Positions 18,324 to 27,757 of a stretch of DNA of 64,000 bases are shown piece by piece. Position numbers and translations under genes: made by a program. Source of the stretch: Cellulomonas sp. SLBN-39 (GTDB lineage: Bacteria > Actinomycetota > Actinomycetes > Actinomycetales > Cellulomonadaceae). Position 1 is the stretch's first letter, and every line of letters starts with the position of its first letter. The DNA is taken from NCBI RefSeq assembly GCF_006715865.1, contig NZ_VFOA01000001.1, positions 372,001 through 436,000 of the forward strand, read 5' to 3'. The notes under the pieces are model-generated. The model was not told the origin of the DNA. It searched no databases and saw only the letters and a program-made list of their open reading frames with translations.

Positions 18324-19160
18324 ATGACCGATCACGCCGCCCCCGAGCTGGACGACCCCACGACCGACCCCTTCGACGTCGCCCGCCGCGCGGCGCAGGT
18401 GATCGCCGAGCGCACCGGCGTCGAGCGCCACGACATCGCCCTCGTGCTGGGCTCGGGCTGGGGCGGCGCCGCCGACCTCATCGGCGAGACCGTCGCCGAG
18501 ATCCCGAGCCACGAGATCCCCGGCTTCGCCCGCCCCGCGGTCGTCGGCCACGTCGGCACGTTGCGGTCCGTCCGGATCGGCGGCACCGACCGGCACGCGC
18601 TCGTGCTGGGCTCGCGCACCCACCTGTACGAGGGTCGCGGCGTGCGTCGCGTCGTGCACGGCGTGCGGACCGCCGCCGCGACCGGTGCCTCCACGGTCGT
18701 CCTCACCAACGGCTGCGGCGGCCTGAACCCCGCCTGGGCGCCCGGCACGCCGGTCCTCATCAACGACCACATCAACCTCACGGCGACGTCGCCGCTCGAG
18801 GGCGCGACCTTCGTGGACCTGACCGACCTGTACTCCGCGCGGCTGCGCGCCGTCGCCCGCGAGGTCGACGCGAGCCTCGACGAGGGCGTGTACGTGCAGT
18901 TCCCCGGACCGCACTACGAGACCCCCGCGGAGGTGCGGATGGCCGGGGTGCTCGGCGGCGACCTCGTCGGCATGTCGACGACGCTCGAGGCCATCGCCGC
19001 CCGGCACGCCGGGATGGAGGTCCTCGGGGTGTCGCTCGTCACGAACCTCGCGGCCGGCATCGGCACCGAGGCGCTCTCGCACGCCGAGGTCATCGAGGCC
19101 GGCCAGGCCGCGGGCCCGCGGATCAGCGACCTGCTCGCCCGCGTCGTCCAGCGGCTCTGA
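18324..19160 (+). CDS. punA: Purine nucleoside phosphorylase
   Basis: The 278-aa enzyme belongs to the trimeric PNP/MTAP family, which splits (deoxy)guanosine and inosine with phosphate into base and (deoxy)ribose-1-phosphate. Visible motifs are VLGSGWGG (phosphate), [20 protein letters not shown] (phosphate and sugar), [24 protein letters not shown] and [13 protein letters not shown] (purine site Glu region and Met). TAGCCT (18312-18317) is six bases from the ATG. It is followed by a terminator and then the phosphohexomutase, which could convert the released sugar phosphates. Confidence 0.94.
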   Translation: MTDHAAPELDDPTTDPFDVARRAAQVIAERTGVERHDIALVLGSGWGGAADLIGETVAEIPSHEIPGFARPAVVGHVGTLRSVRIGGTDRHALVLGSRTHLYEGRGVRRVVHGVRTAAATGASTVVLTNGCGGLNPAWAPGTPVLINDHINLTATSPLEGATFVDLTDLYSARLRAVAREVDASLDEGVYVQFPGPHYETPAEVRMAGVLGGDLVGMSTTLEAIAARHAGMEVLGVSLVTNLAAGIGTEALSHAEVIEAGQAAGPRISDLLARVVQRL

Positions 19161-19168
19161 CGCCCGCC

Positions 19169-19210
19169 GGCCCCGTCCGTCGCTCCGTGCACCGGGCGAC
19201 GGGCGGGGCC
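19169..19210 (+). terminator. Terminator after punA
   Basis: A 15-bp stem (19169-19183 with 19196-19210, GGCCCCGTCCGTCGC side) with a single G.U wobble and a 12-nt loop, starting eight bases after the stop codon. Confidence 0.75.
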
Positions 19211-19287
19211 GCACGCAGCCCCCGGACGGCCCGCGACCACCCGGGCCGGGTTCGTCGCCGCGCCCGTGCCCCACTAGCGTGGGCCCC

Positions 19288-21183
19288 GTGAGTGCCGACG
19301 CGACGCAGACCCCGCAGGACGACGACGCCCCCGGGCGCTGGGACGCGCTGGCCGCGCAGGTCGAGGCCTGGGTCGCCGACGACCCGGACCCGCAGACCGC
19401 CGACGAGCTGCGCACGCTCCTGGCCACCGCCACCCGCACCCCGGAGGACCTCGCCCCCGGCGCCGCCCCCGACCCGACGCAGCAGCTGGTCCTCGACGCC
19501 GCGTCGCGGGCCCGCGCCGACCTCGCCGACCGGTTCTCCGGCCTCCTGCAGTTCGGCACCGCCGGTCTGCGCGGCGAGCTCGCCGGCGGCCCGCACCGCA
19601 TGAACCGGGCCGTGGTCATCCGCGCCGCCGCCGGTCTCGCGGACTTCCTGCTCGGCGAGCTCGAGGGCCGGACGCCCGCGCCGCGGGTCGTCGTCGGGTA
19701 CGACGCCCGGCACAACTCACACCGCTTCGCCCTCGACACCGCCGCCGTCATGACCGCCGTCGGCATCGAGGTGCACCTGCTGCCCGCCCCGCTGCCCACC
19801 CCCGTCCTCGCCTTCGCCGTGCGGCACCTGCACGCCGACGCCGGCGTCATGGTCACCGCCTCGCACAACCCGCCGCGCGACAACGGCTACAAGGTCTACC
19901 TCGGCGGGCGCGTCGTCACCGACGGCGGCCAGGGCGCGCAGATCGTCCCGCCCACCGACGCCGCCATCGCCGCCGAGATCCACCGCGTCCCGTCCGTCGC
20001 GTCGGTGCCCCGCGCCGAGCAGGGCTGGACCGTCGTCGGCCCGGAGATCGTCGAGGAGTACACCCGCACCGCGGTGGCGCTCGCCGCCGACGACGACGCC
20101 GCGCGCGAGCGCGCCGCCCGTCTGAAGGTCGTCCTGACCCCGCTGCACGGCGTGGGCGGCGCCGTCGCGCAGGACGTGCTCGCGCGTGCCGGCTTCACCG
20201 ACGTCACGCTCGTGCCCGAGCAGGCCGAGCCGGACCCGGACTTCCCGACGGTCGCGTTCCCGAACCCCGAGGAGCCGGGGGCGATGGACCTCGCGCTGGC
20301 CCTGGCGTCGGCGACGCGCGCGGACCTCGTCGTCGCGCTCGACCCCGACGCGGACCGCTGCGCCGTGGCGGTCGTCGACACGCGGCACCACGTCAAGGGT
20401 GCGCCGCAGTCGCCGCAGGCCGACGGCTGGCGGATGCTGCACGGCGACGAGGTCGGGGCGCTGCTGGGCGCCGACGCCGTGGCCCGGGCCGGCGCCGCCG
20501 ACCCCGCGACGCTGCCCGCGCACCCCGCGGTCGCCTGCTCCATCGTGTCCTCGCGGCTGCTCGGCAAGATCGCCGCGTCCGCGGGGCTGGGCTTCGCTCC
20601 GACGCTGACCGGCTTCAAGTGGATCAGCCGCACCGAGGGCCTGGTGTTCGGGTACGAGGAGGCGCTCGGCTACTGCGTCGACCCCGCGCACGTGCGCGAC
20701 AAGGACGGCATCTCGGCGGCCGTGCGCGTCGTCGACCTGGCGGCCCGGCTCGCCGCGGAGGGGCGCACGCTCGTCGACGCGCTCGACGACCTGGCGCGCG
20801 CGCACGGGCTGCACGTGTCCGACCAGGTCTCGGCCCGGTTCACCGACCTCGGCCGCATCGCCTCGACCGTGCAGGCGCTGCGCGCAGCCCCGCCGACGTC
20901 CCTGGGCGGCTCCGGGGTCGTGCAGGTCGTCGACCTGGCCACCGGCACCGAGGAGGACCGCGACGGCCTGCCGCCGACCGACGGCATCCGCCTGCTCACC
21001 GCGGACGGCACGCGCGTCGTCGTCCGCCCGTCCGGCACCGAGCCGAAGGTGAAGTGCTACCTCGAGGTGGTCGTGCCGGTGGCGCCCGACGCCGACCGCC
21101 ACGCGCTGGATGCGGCGCACCGCACCGCCCGTGGCCGCCTGGCCGCCGTCGCCGCCGACGTGCGCACGACGCTCGGGCTGTAG
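19288..21183 (+). CDS. pmmB: Phosphohexomutase (phosphomannomutase/phosphoglucomutase, PmmB-like)
   Basis: The 631-aa alpha-D-phosphohexomutase interconverts 1- and 6-phosphates (or ribose-1/5-phosphate in some relatives). The phosphoserine loop is VTASHNPPRDNGYK with S192; the metal loop is DPDADRCAV; the sugar loop GYEEALGY; the phosphate-binding loop RPSGTEPK. Length and layout match the long PMM/PGM branch (Rv3308 PmmB), directly after the purine nucleoside phosphorylase as in M. tuberculosis, which favours a role with pentose-1-phosphates as well as hexoses. GTG 19288 is chosen because TAGCGT (19275-19280) lies seven bases upstream; GTG 19279 would overlap that box. Confidence 0.92.
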   Translation: MSADATQTPQDDDAPGRWDALAAQVEAWVADDPDPQTADELRTLLATATRTPEDLAPGAAPDPTQQLVLDAASRARADLADRFSGLLQFGTAGLRGELAGGPHRMNRAVVIRAAAGLADFLLGELEGRTPAPRVVVGYDARHNSHRFALDTAAVMTAVGIEVHLLPAPLPTPVLAFAVRHLHADAGVMVTASHNPPRDNGYKVYLGGRVVTDGGQGAQIVPPTDAAIAAEIHRVPSVASVPRAEQGWTVVGPEIVEEYTRTAVALAADDDAARERAARLKVVLTPLHGVGGAVAQDVLARAGFTDVTLVPEQAEPDPDFPTVAFPNPEEPGAMDLALALASATRADLVVALDPDADRCAVAVVDTRHHVKGAPQSPQADGWRMLHGDEVGALLGADAVARAGAADPATLPAHPAVACSIVSSRLLGKIAASAGLGFAPTLTGFKWISRTEGLVFGYEEALGYCVDPAHVRDKDGISAAVRVVDLAARLAAEGRTLVDALDDLARAHGLHVSDQVSARFTDLGRIASTVQALRAAPPTSLGGSGVVQVVDLATGTEEDRDGLPPTDGIRLLTADGTRVVVRPSGTEPKVKCYLEVVVPVAPDADRHALDAAHRTARGRLAAVAADVRTTLGL

Positions 21184-21190
21184 CAGCCCT

Positions 21191-21226
21191 GTGCCACCGG
21201 CCCCGCGTGCGGCGGGCCGGTGGCAC
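21191..21226. terminator. Bidirectional terminator
   Basis: A perfect 13-bp stem, GTGCCACCGGCCC (21191-21203) with GGGCCGGTGGCAC (21214-21226), and a 10-nt loop lying between the convergent phosphohexomutase and CBM2-protein genes. Confidence 0.85.
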
Positions 21227-21234
21227 CGTCCGGG

Positions 21235-23571
21235 TCAGCCGCGGCGGCTGCAGCTCAGGGACGGCTCGCGCAGGTCGCCGTCGCCGTCCGCGCTGCCCTG
21301 GAACGCGAACACCACCGACTCGCCCTCGGGCACCCAGCCGTTCCAGCCGACGTCCTCGGCGCGCAGGGACCCGCCGCTGCTGGTGAGCGTCGCCCCCCAG
21401 ACCTCGGTCGGGGCGCCCACACCGTCCGGCTGGGTCCAGGAGACGGCCCAGCCCTCGACACCGTCGGTCGTCGCCGTCACCGTCACCTCGGCCTGGTAAC
21501 CGCCCGGCCAGCGGTTCGTCACGCGGTACCGGGCGGTGCAGGCACCCGCGGGCACCGGTGCGGGCGGCGCCACGTCCTGCGACGTCGGGTCGTCCGCCGG
21601 CGACGGGGCGGCGTCCGCCGACGGGCTGCCCGTGGGGCTCGGCGTCGGCGAGGGCGTCGGGGTCGGCGTGGGTGTGGGGCTCGGCGTCGGCGTGGCCTGC
21701 GGGCTGAGGGCCGTCTCCCCCGCGGTGAAGGGCGTGACCGTGGCGTTGACGTCGGAGTCCTGCCCCGCGGCGTCGCACGTGGCACCCGCACGGTAGGACG
21801 TGTAGACGCCGGCGTCGCAGGTGAAGCCGACGACGGCGTCGCCGCCGACCACGAGGTCGCCGGTCAGCCGTGCGGTGCCCTGCACGACCGCGCTGTCACG
21901 GACGATGACGGACCCGGTGACCTCGGCACCGGCCTCGACCCAGGCCCGGCCCTCGAGCCGGACCTTCGCGCCGACGGTCGCGTCGCCCCGCACCACCGCG
22001 TCCGGCCCGACCCACGCCCCCGGGTCCACGCGCGCGTCGTCGTCGACCCATCCGCCGCCGTTCGGGTGCGCGTGCCCGCCCTCGACCACGTCGCGCGTCG
22101 TGACGACCTGCGCGCCCTCGACCCGCAGCTCGTACGGGAACCGCGGGGTCGCGGCGAACCCCTGGCCGGCAGCCGGCTGGCTGACCTGCCCGGGCGCCGC
22201 CACGACCACGAGGTGCACCTGGGCGTCGCCCTCGCGGGGGATCATCTCGACCTCGCCGTCGGCCGTCTGCGTGACCGGCGAGTAGCGGATGCCGTCGGCG
22301 CCGTGGACGACGAACCCGACGGCCCACGCGGCGTCGGCCGGCGCGGCCTCGACGTGGCCCCGCAGCCGGACGCGCACGGGCGTGCCGACCGCGGCCGGGG
22401 CGAGCTCGACGACGTTGTACCCGTACGCGGCGGGCGCGAAGGCCCCGAGCACGCGGTAGTGCCCGGGGTCGTCCGCGACGGCGTCCAGGGGCGTGGTGAT
22501 CCGCGTCCGCAGCACCGGGTCCACGTCGGTCAGGACGGCCCCGGGACCGCCGGTGCCCGCGACGTCGGCGGCGACGGCCCGCAGGGCGTACTGCGCGACG
22601 CGTCCGTTGACGACCGTGCCGCTCGACGAGGTGAGCCGGGCGTACGCGGCCAGCGGCTGCTCGTCGGGCATCGCCTCGGTCCACAGGCGGCGCACCAGGG
22701 ACACGTCGTGCTGGCCGGCCAGGTGCTGCAGCAGCAGCCACGAGCCGACGTCCTGCCGGGCGCTGCCCCACGCGAGCTGCGAGCCGTGCAGCAGGTCGGA
22801 GACGTCGGCGTGCTCGCCGGGCACGGCCAGGGAGGCGAGGTACGCGGCGGAGGCGGACCAGAACGTCGCGGCGGAGGGGTCCGTGAGCCCACGACCGCCC
22901 GCACCGGACACGAGCAGGTGCTGCACGACCTCGCCGAACCCGCGCGCGAGCTCCCAGGGGGTGCCGGCGACGACCTCGGTGGGCGGGGTGACCAGGGTCG
23001 GGTCCTCGCGCAGCGACGTGGGCTCGGCCGGGACGGCGGGCTCGGGCGGGTCCTCGAGGGACGAGGCGAGGACCTGCGGCGCGACCCGCAGCAGGCCGAC
23101 CCCGTCGACGACCGCGCCCTGGGTCAGCGCGGGCGCGCCCGCCCCGTCCGCGAGGCCTCCGCCGACGGCGTTGAGCACGCCGCTGCCGGCCGCGCCGGGT
23201 CCCTGCGACCAGGTGCCGTCGACGACGACGAGGATCTTGCGCCCGGCCGCCTGACCGCCCTCGGGCTCGAGGCCGAGCACGTCGACGTCGTAGTCGTGCA
23301 GCGCCTGCAGCTGGTCGAGCACACGGTCGGGGTCGAAGCGGATCTCCTCCGGCGCGTCGAGGGGGTCGTCGCCGGCGAGGTCGCCCCAGGCGAGCGCCAC
23401 GTCGTCGTCCTCGACGACCGTCGCGTCCTCCCAGACCGCCCGCCAGCCCTCGGGCACGTGCAGGGTCTTCGTCCCCGAGGCGGGCAGACCGATCGCCCCG
23501 GCGAGCACGGCGCCGAGCACGAACGGCACGACGAGGACGGCGATCAGGGTGCCGCGACCGAACCGGCCCAT
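21235..23571 (-). CDS. Secreted multi-domain protein: DUF6055/Svx-like domain, hexapeptide repeats, CBM2
   Basis: A 778-aa exported protein. Order: signal peptide (1-35); an all-alpha/beta domain of about 450 residues resembling the DUF6055/Svx group of gluzincin-like proteins; left-handed beta-helix hexapeptide repeats (about 507-586, ARVDPGAWVGPDAVV ...); a Ser/Thr-Pro linker (about 621-640); and a C-terminal family 2 carbohydrate-binding module (about 677-778, conserved Trp residues and terminal Cys pair). Where relatives, as I recall, have A-HExxH-V, this protein reads ARGFGEVVQ (R210, G211, E214), so a peptidase site looks destroyed. ATG 23571 is chosen; AGGAGG is upstream. Cellulose or chitin binding is well supported; the catalytic role is not. 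Confidence 0.82.
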   Translation of the reverse strand: MGRFGRGTLIAVLVVPFVLGAVLAGAIGLPASGTKTLHVPEGWRAVWEDATVVEDDDVALAWGDLAGDDPLDAPEEIRFDPDRVLDQLQALHDYDVDVLGLEPEGGQAAGRKILVVVDGTWSQGPGAAGSGVLNAVGGGLADGAGAPALTQGAVVDGVGLLRVAPQVLASSLEDPPEPAVPAEPTSLREDPTLVTPPTEVVAGTPWELARGFGEVVQHLLVSGAGGRGLTDPSAATFWSASAAYLASLAVPGEHADVSDLLHGSQLAWGSARQDVGSWLLLQHLAGQHDVSLVRRLWTEAMPDEQPLAAYARLTSSSGTVVNGRVAQYALRAVAADVAGTGGPGAVLTDVDPVLRTRITTPLDAVADDPGHYRVLGAFAPAAYGYNVVELAPAAVGTPVRVRLRGHVEAAPADAAWAVGFVVHGADGIRYSPVTQTADGEVEMIPREGDAQVHLVVVAAPGQVSQPAAGQGFAATPRFPYELRVEGAQVVTTRDVVEGGHAHPNGGGWVDDDARVDPGAWVGPDAVVRGDATVGAKVRLEGRAWVEAGAEVTGSVIVRDSAVVQGTARLTGDLVVGGDAVVGFTCDAGVYTSYRAGATCDAAGQDSDVNATVTPFTAGETALSPQATPTPSPTPTPTPTPSPTPSPTGSPSADAAPSPADDPTSQDVAPPAPVPAGACTARYRVTNRWPGGYQAEVTVTATTDGVEGWAVSWTQPDGVGAPTEVWGATLTSSGGSLRAEDVGWNGWVPEGESVVFAFQGSADGDGDLREPSLSCSRRG

Positions 23572-23764
23572 CGCGCGTGCGTCTCCTCCTGTGGTGCGCA
23601 CGCCGTCCGCGGGTCGGGGTGAGGCCGTGCACTGCTGCTCGTCGCCCGCACGGTGCTGGACGACGGTCCACCATCGTGCGCGCAGGTGTGCCGAGTCAAC
23701 GCCCGAGGGGTGCCGAAGATGTCCCGATCGTCCCCTCCGGGGCGAACTCTCACGCGGCTCTCAT

Positions 23765-23805
23765 CGCACCCGCGGGCTGACACGTACCAGCGGCCCGCGG
23801 GTGCG
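23765..23805 (-). terminator. Terminator after deoC
   Basis: A perfect 13-bp stem, CGCACCCGCGGGC (23765-23777) with GCCCGCGGGTGCG (23793-23805), and a 15-nt loop, twelve bases beyond the deoC stop on the leftward transcript. The remaining 23572-23764 is the leader/promoter region of the CBM2-protein gene; I see no convincing -35/-10 pair in it. Confidence 0.82.
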
Positions 23806-23816
23806 ACGACCGTCCG

Positions 23817-24527
23817 TCAGTAGCCCGCGTCGGCCGTGACGCCCGCGAGCACCGCCGCGGTGCCGGACAGCCCGAGGCGGGTCGCCCCGGCCTCGACCAT
23901 GGCCAGCGCGTCGGCCGCGGACCGGACCCCGCCCGACGCCTTCACGCCGAGACGCCCGCCGACGGTCTGCGCCATCAGACGCACGGCGTGCACCGAGGCA
24001 CCGCCCGCGGGGTGGAACCCCGTGGACGTCTTGACGAAGTCCGCGCCCGCCGCCTCGGCGGCGCGGCACACGGCGACGATCTCCTCGTCGCTGAGCGCGG
24101 CCGACTCGATGATGACCTTGAGGACCGTCGGCGCCGGCACCGCGGCGCGCACGGCGGCGATGTCCGCCTCCACGTCCGCGAAGCGCCCCTCCTTGGCCGC
24201 GCCGACGTCGATGACCATGTCGACCTCGTGCGCACCGTCGCGGACGGCGGCAGCCGCCTCGGCGGCCTTGACCTCGCTGCGGTGCTTGCCCGACGGGAAC
24301 CCGCACACGGTCGCGACGAGCAGCGCCGGGGCGCCGTCCAGGCCCACGGGCACCTCGACGGGCAGGAACGACGGCGAGATGCACACCGAGTACACGCCGA
24401 GCGCGACGCCCTCGGCGACCAGCGCCTCGACGTCCGCGCGGGTGGCCTCCGGCTTGAGCAGGGTGTGGTCGACGTACCGGGCCAGGCCCGCGGCGTCGTG
24501 GGGTGCGGTGGTGGTGTCGTCGCTCAT
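23817..24527 (-). CDS. deoC: Deoxyribose-phosphate aldolase
   Basis: The 236-aa class I aldolase cleaves 2-deoxyribose-5-phosphate to glyceraldehyde-3-phosphate and acetaldehyde. The Schiff-base lysine is K166 (DFVKTSTGF), with the proton-relay lysine K196 ([10 protein letters not shown]) and the Asp in [10 protein letters not shown]. It is the last gene of the leftward salvage block; its ATG overlaps the add stop (ATGA), with GGAGG about nine bases upstream inside add. It completes the route from deoxynucleosides via deoA/punA to central metabolism. Confidence 0.95.
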   Translation of the reverse strand: MSDDTTTAPHDAAGLARYVDHTLLKPEATRADVEALVAEGVALGVYSVCISPSFLPVEVPVGLDGAPALLVATVCGFPSGKHRSEVKAAEAAAAVRDGAHEVDMVIDVGAAKEGRFADVEADIAAVRAAVPAPTVLKVIIESAALSDEEIVAVCRAAEAAGADFVKTSTGFHPAGGASVHAVRLMAQTVGGRLGVKASGGVRSAADALAMVEAGATRLGLSGTAAVLAGVTADAGY

Positions 24528-25666
24528 GCGCGGTGCCTCCCGGCGTCTGGGCCGGCGGCCGCCGGCAGGATCACGTCGTGGACGAGGCTCTCGCGCTCGT
24601 CGTGGTGCACGAACGCGGCGCGGGCGGCCGTGACGGTCGCCTCCACCACGTCCGCGAAGGTCCAGCCGGCCTCGTGCACGAGCAGCGCGAGCTCGCGCGA
24701 CAGGCTCGTGCCGGACTGCAGGCGGTTGTCGGTGCTGATCGTCACCGCGAACCCGGCACGCAGCAGGGGTGTCGCGGGGTGCTCGGCGACGCTCGTCGCC
24801 GCGCGGGTCTGCACGTTCGACGACGGGCACATCTCGAGCGTGATGCGCCGGTCGCGGATCCAGTGCGCGAGCCGACCCAGGCGCCACCCGCCGTCGGGCG
24901 TGGCGTGCACGTCGTCGATGACGCGCGCACCGTGGCCCAGGCGGCACGCGCCCGCGACGTGCACGGCCTCGGCGACGGACGCCAGCCCGGCGTCCTCGCC
25001 GGCGTGCACGGTCACCGGCATGCTCGCGTCCCGCAGCACGCGGAACGCCCCGGCCAGCCGCGAGGGCGCGAACCCGTCCTCCGGCCCGGCGATGTCGAAC
25101 CCGAGCACGCCGGCATCGCGGTGCGCGAGCGTCAGCGCGGCGATCTCCTCGCCGCGGTCCAGGTGCCGCATCGCGCACAGCAGCGCACCCGCACGGATCG
25201 TGCGCCCCTCCGCGGCGGCCTCGGCCACGCCCGCGTCGATGCCCTCGCGCACCGCGCCGACGACCTCGTCGAGGGTCAGCCCGGCGCGCAGGTGCTGCTC
25301 GGGGGCGTACCGCAGCTCGGCGTGCACGACGCCGTCGCGGGCCAGGTCGACCACGGCCTCGCGGGCGACCCGGCGCAGCGCGTCGGCGGTCTGCATGACC
25401 GCCACGGTGTGCTCGAACGTGCTGAGGTACTCCACGAGCGACCCCGAGCTGGCTGCGCGGACGAACCACGCGCCCAGCGCGTCGGGGTCCGTCTCCGGCA
25501 GCTCGTGCCCGACGGCGGCGGCGAGCTCGACGACCGTCGCCGGCCGCAGGCCCCCGTCGAGGTGGTCGTGCAGGAGGACCTTCGGCAGCGCGCGGATGCG
25601 CGCCTCCACGTCCTGCCGGTCGAGGGCGGCGCCGTCGTGCGGCGCACCCGCGGTGCTCGTGCTCAT
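24524..25666 (-). CDS. add: Adenosine deaminase
   Basis: The 380-aa zinc amidohydrolase converts (deoxy)adenosine to (deoxy)inosine. Zinc ligands lie in [12 protein letters not shown] (HxH) and TVHAGEDAG (His), the catalytic Glu is in HAGE, and the C-terminal Asp in [16 protein letters not shown] core spacing and length fit bacterial ADA. It lies between the 74-aa acidic ORF (7-bp gap) and deoC (4-bp overlap), so the three are one transcript. Its product inosine is a substrate for PunA at 18324. Confidence 0.94.
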   Translation of the reverse strand: MSTSTAGAPHDGAALDRQDVEARIRALPKVLLHDHLDGGLRPATVVELAAAVGHELPETDPDALGAWFVRAASSGSLVEYLSTFEHTVAVMQTADALRRVAREAVVDLARDGVVHAELRYAPEQHLRAGLTLDEVVGAVREGIDAGVAEAAAEGRTIRAGALLCAMRHLDRGEEIAALTLAHRDAGVLGFDIAGPEDGFAPSRLAGAFRVLRDASMPVTVHAGEDAGLASVAEAVHVAGACRLGHGARVIDDVHATPDGGWRLGRLAHWIRDRRITLEMCPSSNVQTRAATSVAEHPATPLLRAGFAVTISTDNRLQSGTSLSRELALLVHEAGWTFADVVEATVTAARAAFVHHDERESLVHDVILPAAAGPDAGRHRA

Positions 25667-25673
25667 GGCCTGC

Positions 25674-25898
25674 TCATCCCTGGTCGTCGTCCTCCTCGAG
25701 GGGCTCCTCGGCCGCCTGGTCGGCGACGTCGGCCTCCTCCGCGAGCCCGTCCCGGTCGGCGCGCGCGGCGCCCGGCCGGTACTCCTCGGCGTCGAGGGCC
25801 TCGACGTCGGGCTCGTCCGTCAGCCGCACCGGCTGCTCGGGCTCGACGGGGACCAGCCCTGCGTCGCGCCACGCCTCGGCCCCGGGAACGGTGCTCAT
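25674..25898 (-). CDS. Small acidic protein of unknown function
   Basis: A 74-aa protein from an ATG at 25898 with an excellent ribosome site (AAGGAGGAG, six bases upstream). It starts MSTVPGAEAWRDAGLVPVEPEQPVRLTDEPDVEALDAEEY and becomes strongly acidic, ending EEPLEEDDDQG. It has no Cys, no membrane segment and no recognised domain, and is probably disordered. It is the first gene after the deoA terminator (25969-26005) and is followed 7 bp later by add, so its own promoter must lie in 25899-25968. A function in salvage or its regulation is a guess from position. Confidence 0.7.
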   Translation of the reverse strand: MSTVPGAEAWRDAGLVPVEPEQPVRLTDEPDVEALDAEEYRPGAARADRDGLAEEADVADQAAEEPLEEDDDQG

Positions 25899-25968
25899 GG
25901 CTCCTCCTTGTCGTCGGCTGCGGGTCGCCACCATCGTGGCCCTCCCCCGCCGACGCTGCCAGGCGGCC

Positions 25969-26005
25969 CCGCGCCCGTGACCCCGCCGTCGGGTCACGGG
26001 CGCGG
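25969..26005 (-). terminator. Terminator after deoA
   Basis: A perfect 15-bp stem (25969-25983 with 25991-26005; core GCGCCCGTGACCC) and a 7-nt loop, 19 bases past the deoA stop on the leftward strand. It splits the salvage block into two transcription units. Confidence 0.85.
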
Positions 26006-26024
26006 ACGCCCGGCACGGTCCTGC

Positions 26025-27317
26025 TCAGTCCGCGGCGATCCGGCCCAGCAGCAGCGGGCGGGCGCCCGCGACGCCGTCCGGCTCGACGACCACGCCGCCG
26101 GCGAGGGCGTCGTGCGCGCGCGCGAACCGCTCGGGGGTGTCGGTGTGCAGCGTGAGCAGCGGCTGCCCCGCACGCACCCGGTCACCCGGCTTGACGTGCA
26201 TCTCGACGCCCGCGCCGGCCTGCACGGGGTCCTCCTTGCGTGCGCGACCGGCGCCGAGGCGCCACGCGGCGACGCCGACGGCGTACGCGTCGAGCGTCGT
26301 CAGCACGCCGTCGGACTCCGCGAGCACCTGCTCGCTCTCGCGCGCGACCGGCAGGGTCGCGTCCGGGTCGCCGCCCTGCGCCGCGATCATGGCCCGCCAC
26401 CGGTCCATGGCCCGCCCGTCGGCCAGCGCCGCGGCCGGGTCGGCGTCGTGGACGCCCGCCGCGGCGAGCATCTCCTGCGCGAGGGCGACCGTGAGCTCGA
26501 CGACGTCCGCGGGGCCGCCGCCGGCGAGCACCTCGACCGACTCGCGGACCTCGAGCGCGTTGCCCGCGGTCAGGCCGAGCGGCGTCGACATGTCGGTCAG
26601 CAGGGCGATGGTGGTGACGCCCGCGTCGGTGCCAAGCTCGACCATGGTGCGGGCCAGCTCGGTGGCCCGGTCGAGGTCCTTCATGAAGGCGCCCGAGCCG
26701 ACCTTGACGTCGAGCACCAGCGAGCCCGTGCCCTCGGCGATCTTCTTGCTCATGATCGAGCTCGCGATGAGCGGGATCGCCTCGACGGTGCCGGTGACGT
26801 CGCGCAGCGAGTAGAGCTTGCGGTCCGCGGGGGCCAGCCCCGAGCCGGCGGCGCAGATGACGGCGCCGACGTCCTCGAGCTGGCGCATCATCTCGTCGTT
26901 GGTCAGCGCGGCGCGCCAGCCGGGGATCGACTCGAGCTTGTCGAGCGTGCCGCCGGTGTGGCCGAGGCCGCGGCCGGACAGCTGCGGCACGGCCACGCCG
27001 AACACGGCGACCAGGGGCGCGAGCGGCAGCGTGATCTTGTCGCCGACGCCGCCGGTGGAGTGCTTGTCCGACGTCGGGCGCGACAGGCCCGAGAAGTCCA
27101 TGCGCTCCCCGGACGCGATCATCGCCGCCGTCCAGCGCGCGATCTCCTCGCGGTCCATGCCGTTGAGCAGGATCGCCATGGCCAGGGCGGACATCTGCTC
27201 GTCGGCCACCACGCCGCGCGTGTACGCGTCGAGCACCCAGTCGATCTGGGCGTCGGGCAGCCGGCGGCCGTCCCGCTTGGCGACGATGACGTCGACGGCG
27301 TCGAAGGGCTCGGTCAC
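26025..27317 (-). CDS. deoA: Thymidine (pyrimidine-nucleoside) phosphorylase
   Basis: The 430-aa enzyme converts thymidine/deoxyuridine and phosphate to base and deoxyribose-1-phosphate. It has the family signature SGRGLGHTGGTLDKLESIPG, the phosphate-binding KHSTGGVGDK, and the hinge IMSKKIAEGTGSLVLDVKVG, then a C-terminal domain ending in lipoyl-like MHVKPGDRVRAGQPL. GTG 27317 overlaps the cdd stop (GTGA) and has AGGAGAAG upstream. It follows cdd directly, so deaminated cytidine feeds this step. Confidence 0.95.
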   Translation of the reverse strand: MTEPFDAVDVIVAKRDGRRLPDAQIDWVLDAYTRGVVADEQMSALAMAILLNGMDREEIARWTAAMIASGERMDFSGLSRPTSDKHSTGGVGDKITLPLAPLVAVFGVAVPQLSGRGLGHTGGTLDKLESIPGWRAALTNDEMMRQLEDVGAVICAAGSGLAPADRKLYSLRDVTGTVEAIPLIASSIMSKKIAEGTGSLVLDVKVGSGAFMKDLDRATELARTMVELGTDAGVTTIALLTDMSTPLGLTAGNALEVRESVEVLAGGGPADVVELTVALAQEMLAAAGVHDADPAAALADGRAMDRWRAMIAAQGGDPDATLPVARESEQVLAESDGVLTTLDAYAVGVAAWRLGAGRARKEDPVQAGAGVEMHVKPGDRVRAGQPLLTLHTDTPERFARAHDALAGGVVVEPDGVAGARPLLLGRIAAD

Positions 27318-27757
27318 TGTGCTTCTCCTCGCTCGACGAGGTCCACCGGCCCGAAGGCGTCGGGCAGGACCTCGTGCATGGGGCGGATGCCCCGGACGGT
27401 CTCGACCAGCAGGTCCGGGCCGCCGTGCTCGAAGAGCAGCTGACGGCACCGGCCGCAGGGGGCGAGCACGTTGCCGTGCCCGTCCACGCACGTGAACGCC
27501 ACGAGGCGCCCACCACCGGTCACGTGCAGCATCGACACGAGGCTGCACTCGGCGCAGAGCGTCACGCCGTACGACGCGTTCTCCACGTTGCACCCGACGA
27601 CGACGCGGCCGTCGTCGACGAGCGCGGCGACACCCACGGGGAACCGGGAGTACGGGACGTAGGCCCGGGTCATGACGTCACGGGCGGCGGCCCGCAGGCC
27701 GTCCCAGTCGATCTCGACGGGACGGCCCGCGGCCGCACCGGGTGCGGGGGCGCTCAC
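27314..27757 (-). CDS. cdd: Cytidine deaminase
   Basis: The 147-aa homotetrameric-type deaminase converts (deoxy)cytidine to (deoxy)uridine. Zinc site: CAEC (with the catalytic Glu) and PCGRCRQ; substrate site NVENASYGVTLC. An N-terminal extension of about 15 Ala/Pro residues precedes the core. The GTG start overlaps the upstream permease stop (GTGA), and its own stop overlaps deoA, showing tight translational coupling of uptake and salvage. Confidence 0.95.
   Translation of the reverse strand: MSAPAPGAAAGRPVEIDWDGLRAAARDVMTRAYVPYSRFPVGVAALVDDGRVVVGCNVENASYGVTLCAECSLVSMLHVTGGGRLVAFTCVDGHGNVLAPCGRCRQLLFEHGGPDLLVETVRGIRPMHEVLPDAFGPVDLVERGEAQ

Noticed and set aside
14324..18325. A 1333-aa open frame on the minus strand opposite accA and extending past lpdA
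   Set aside because: It is antisense to several well-supported genes and its composition (Arg, Ala, Gly, Pro runs) is what high-G+C DNA gives in a shadow frame. No domain is visible.
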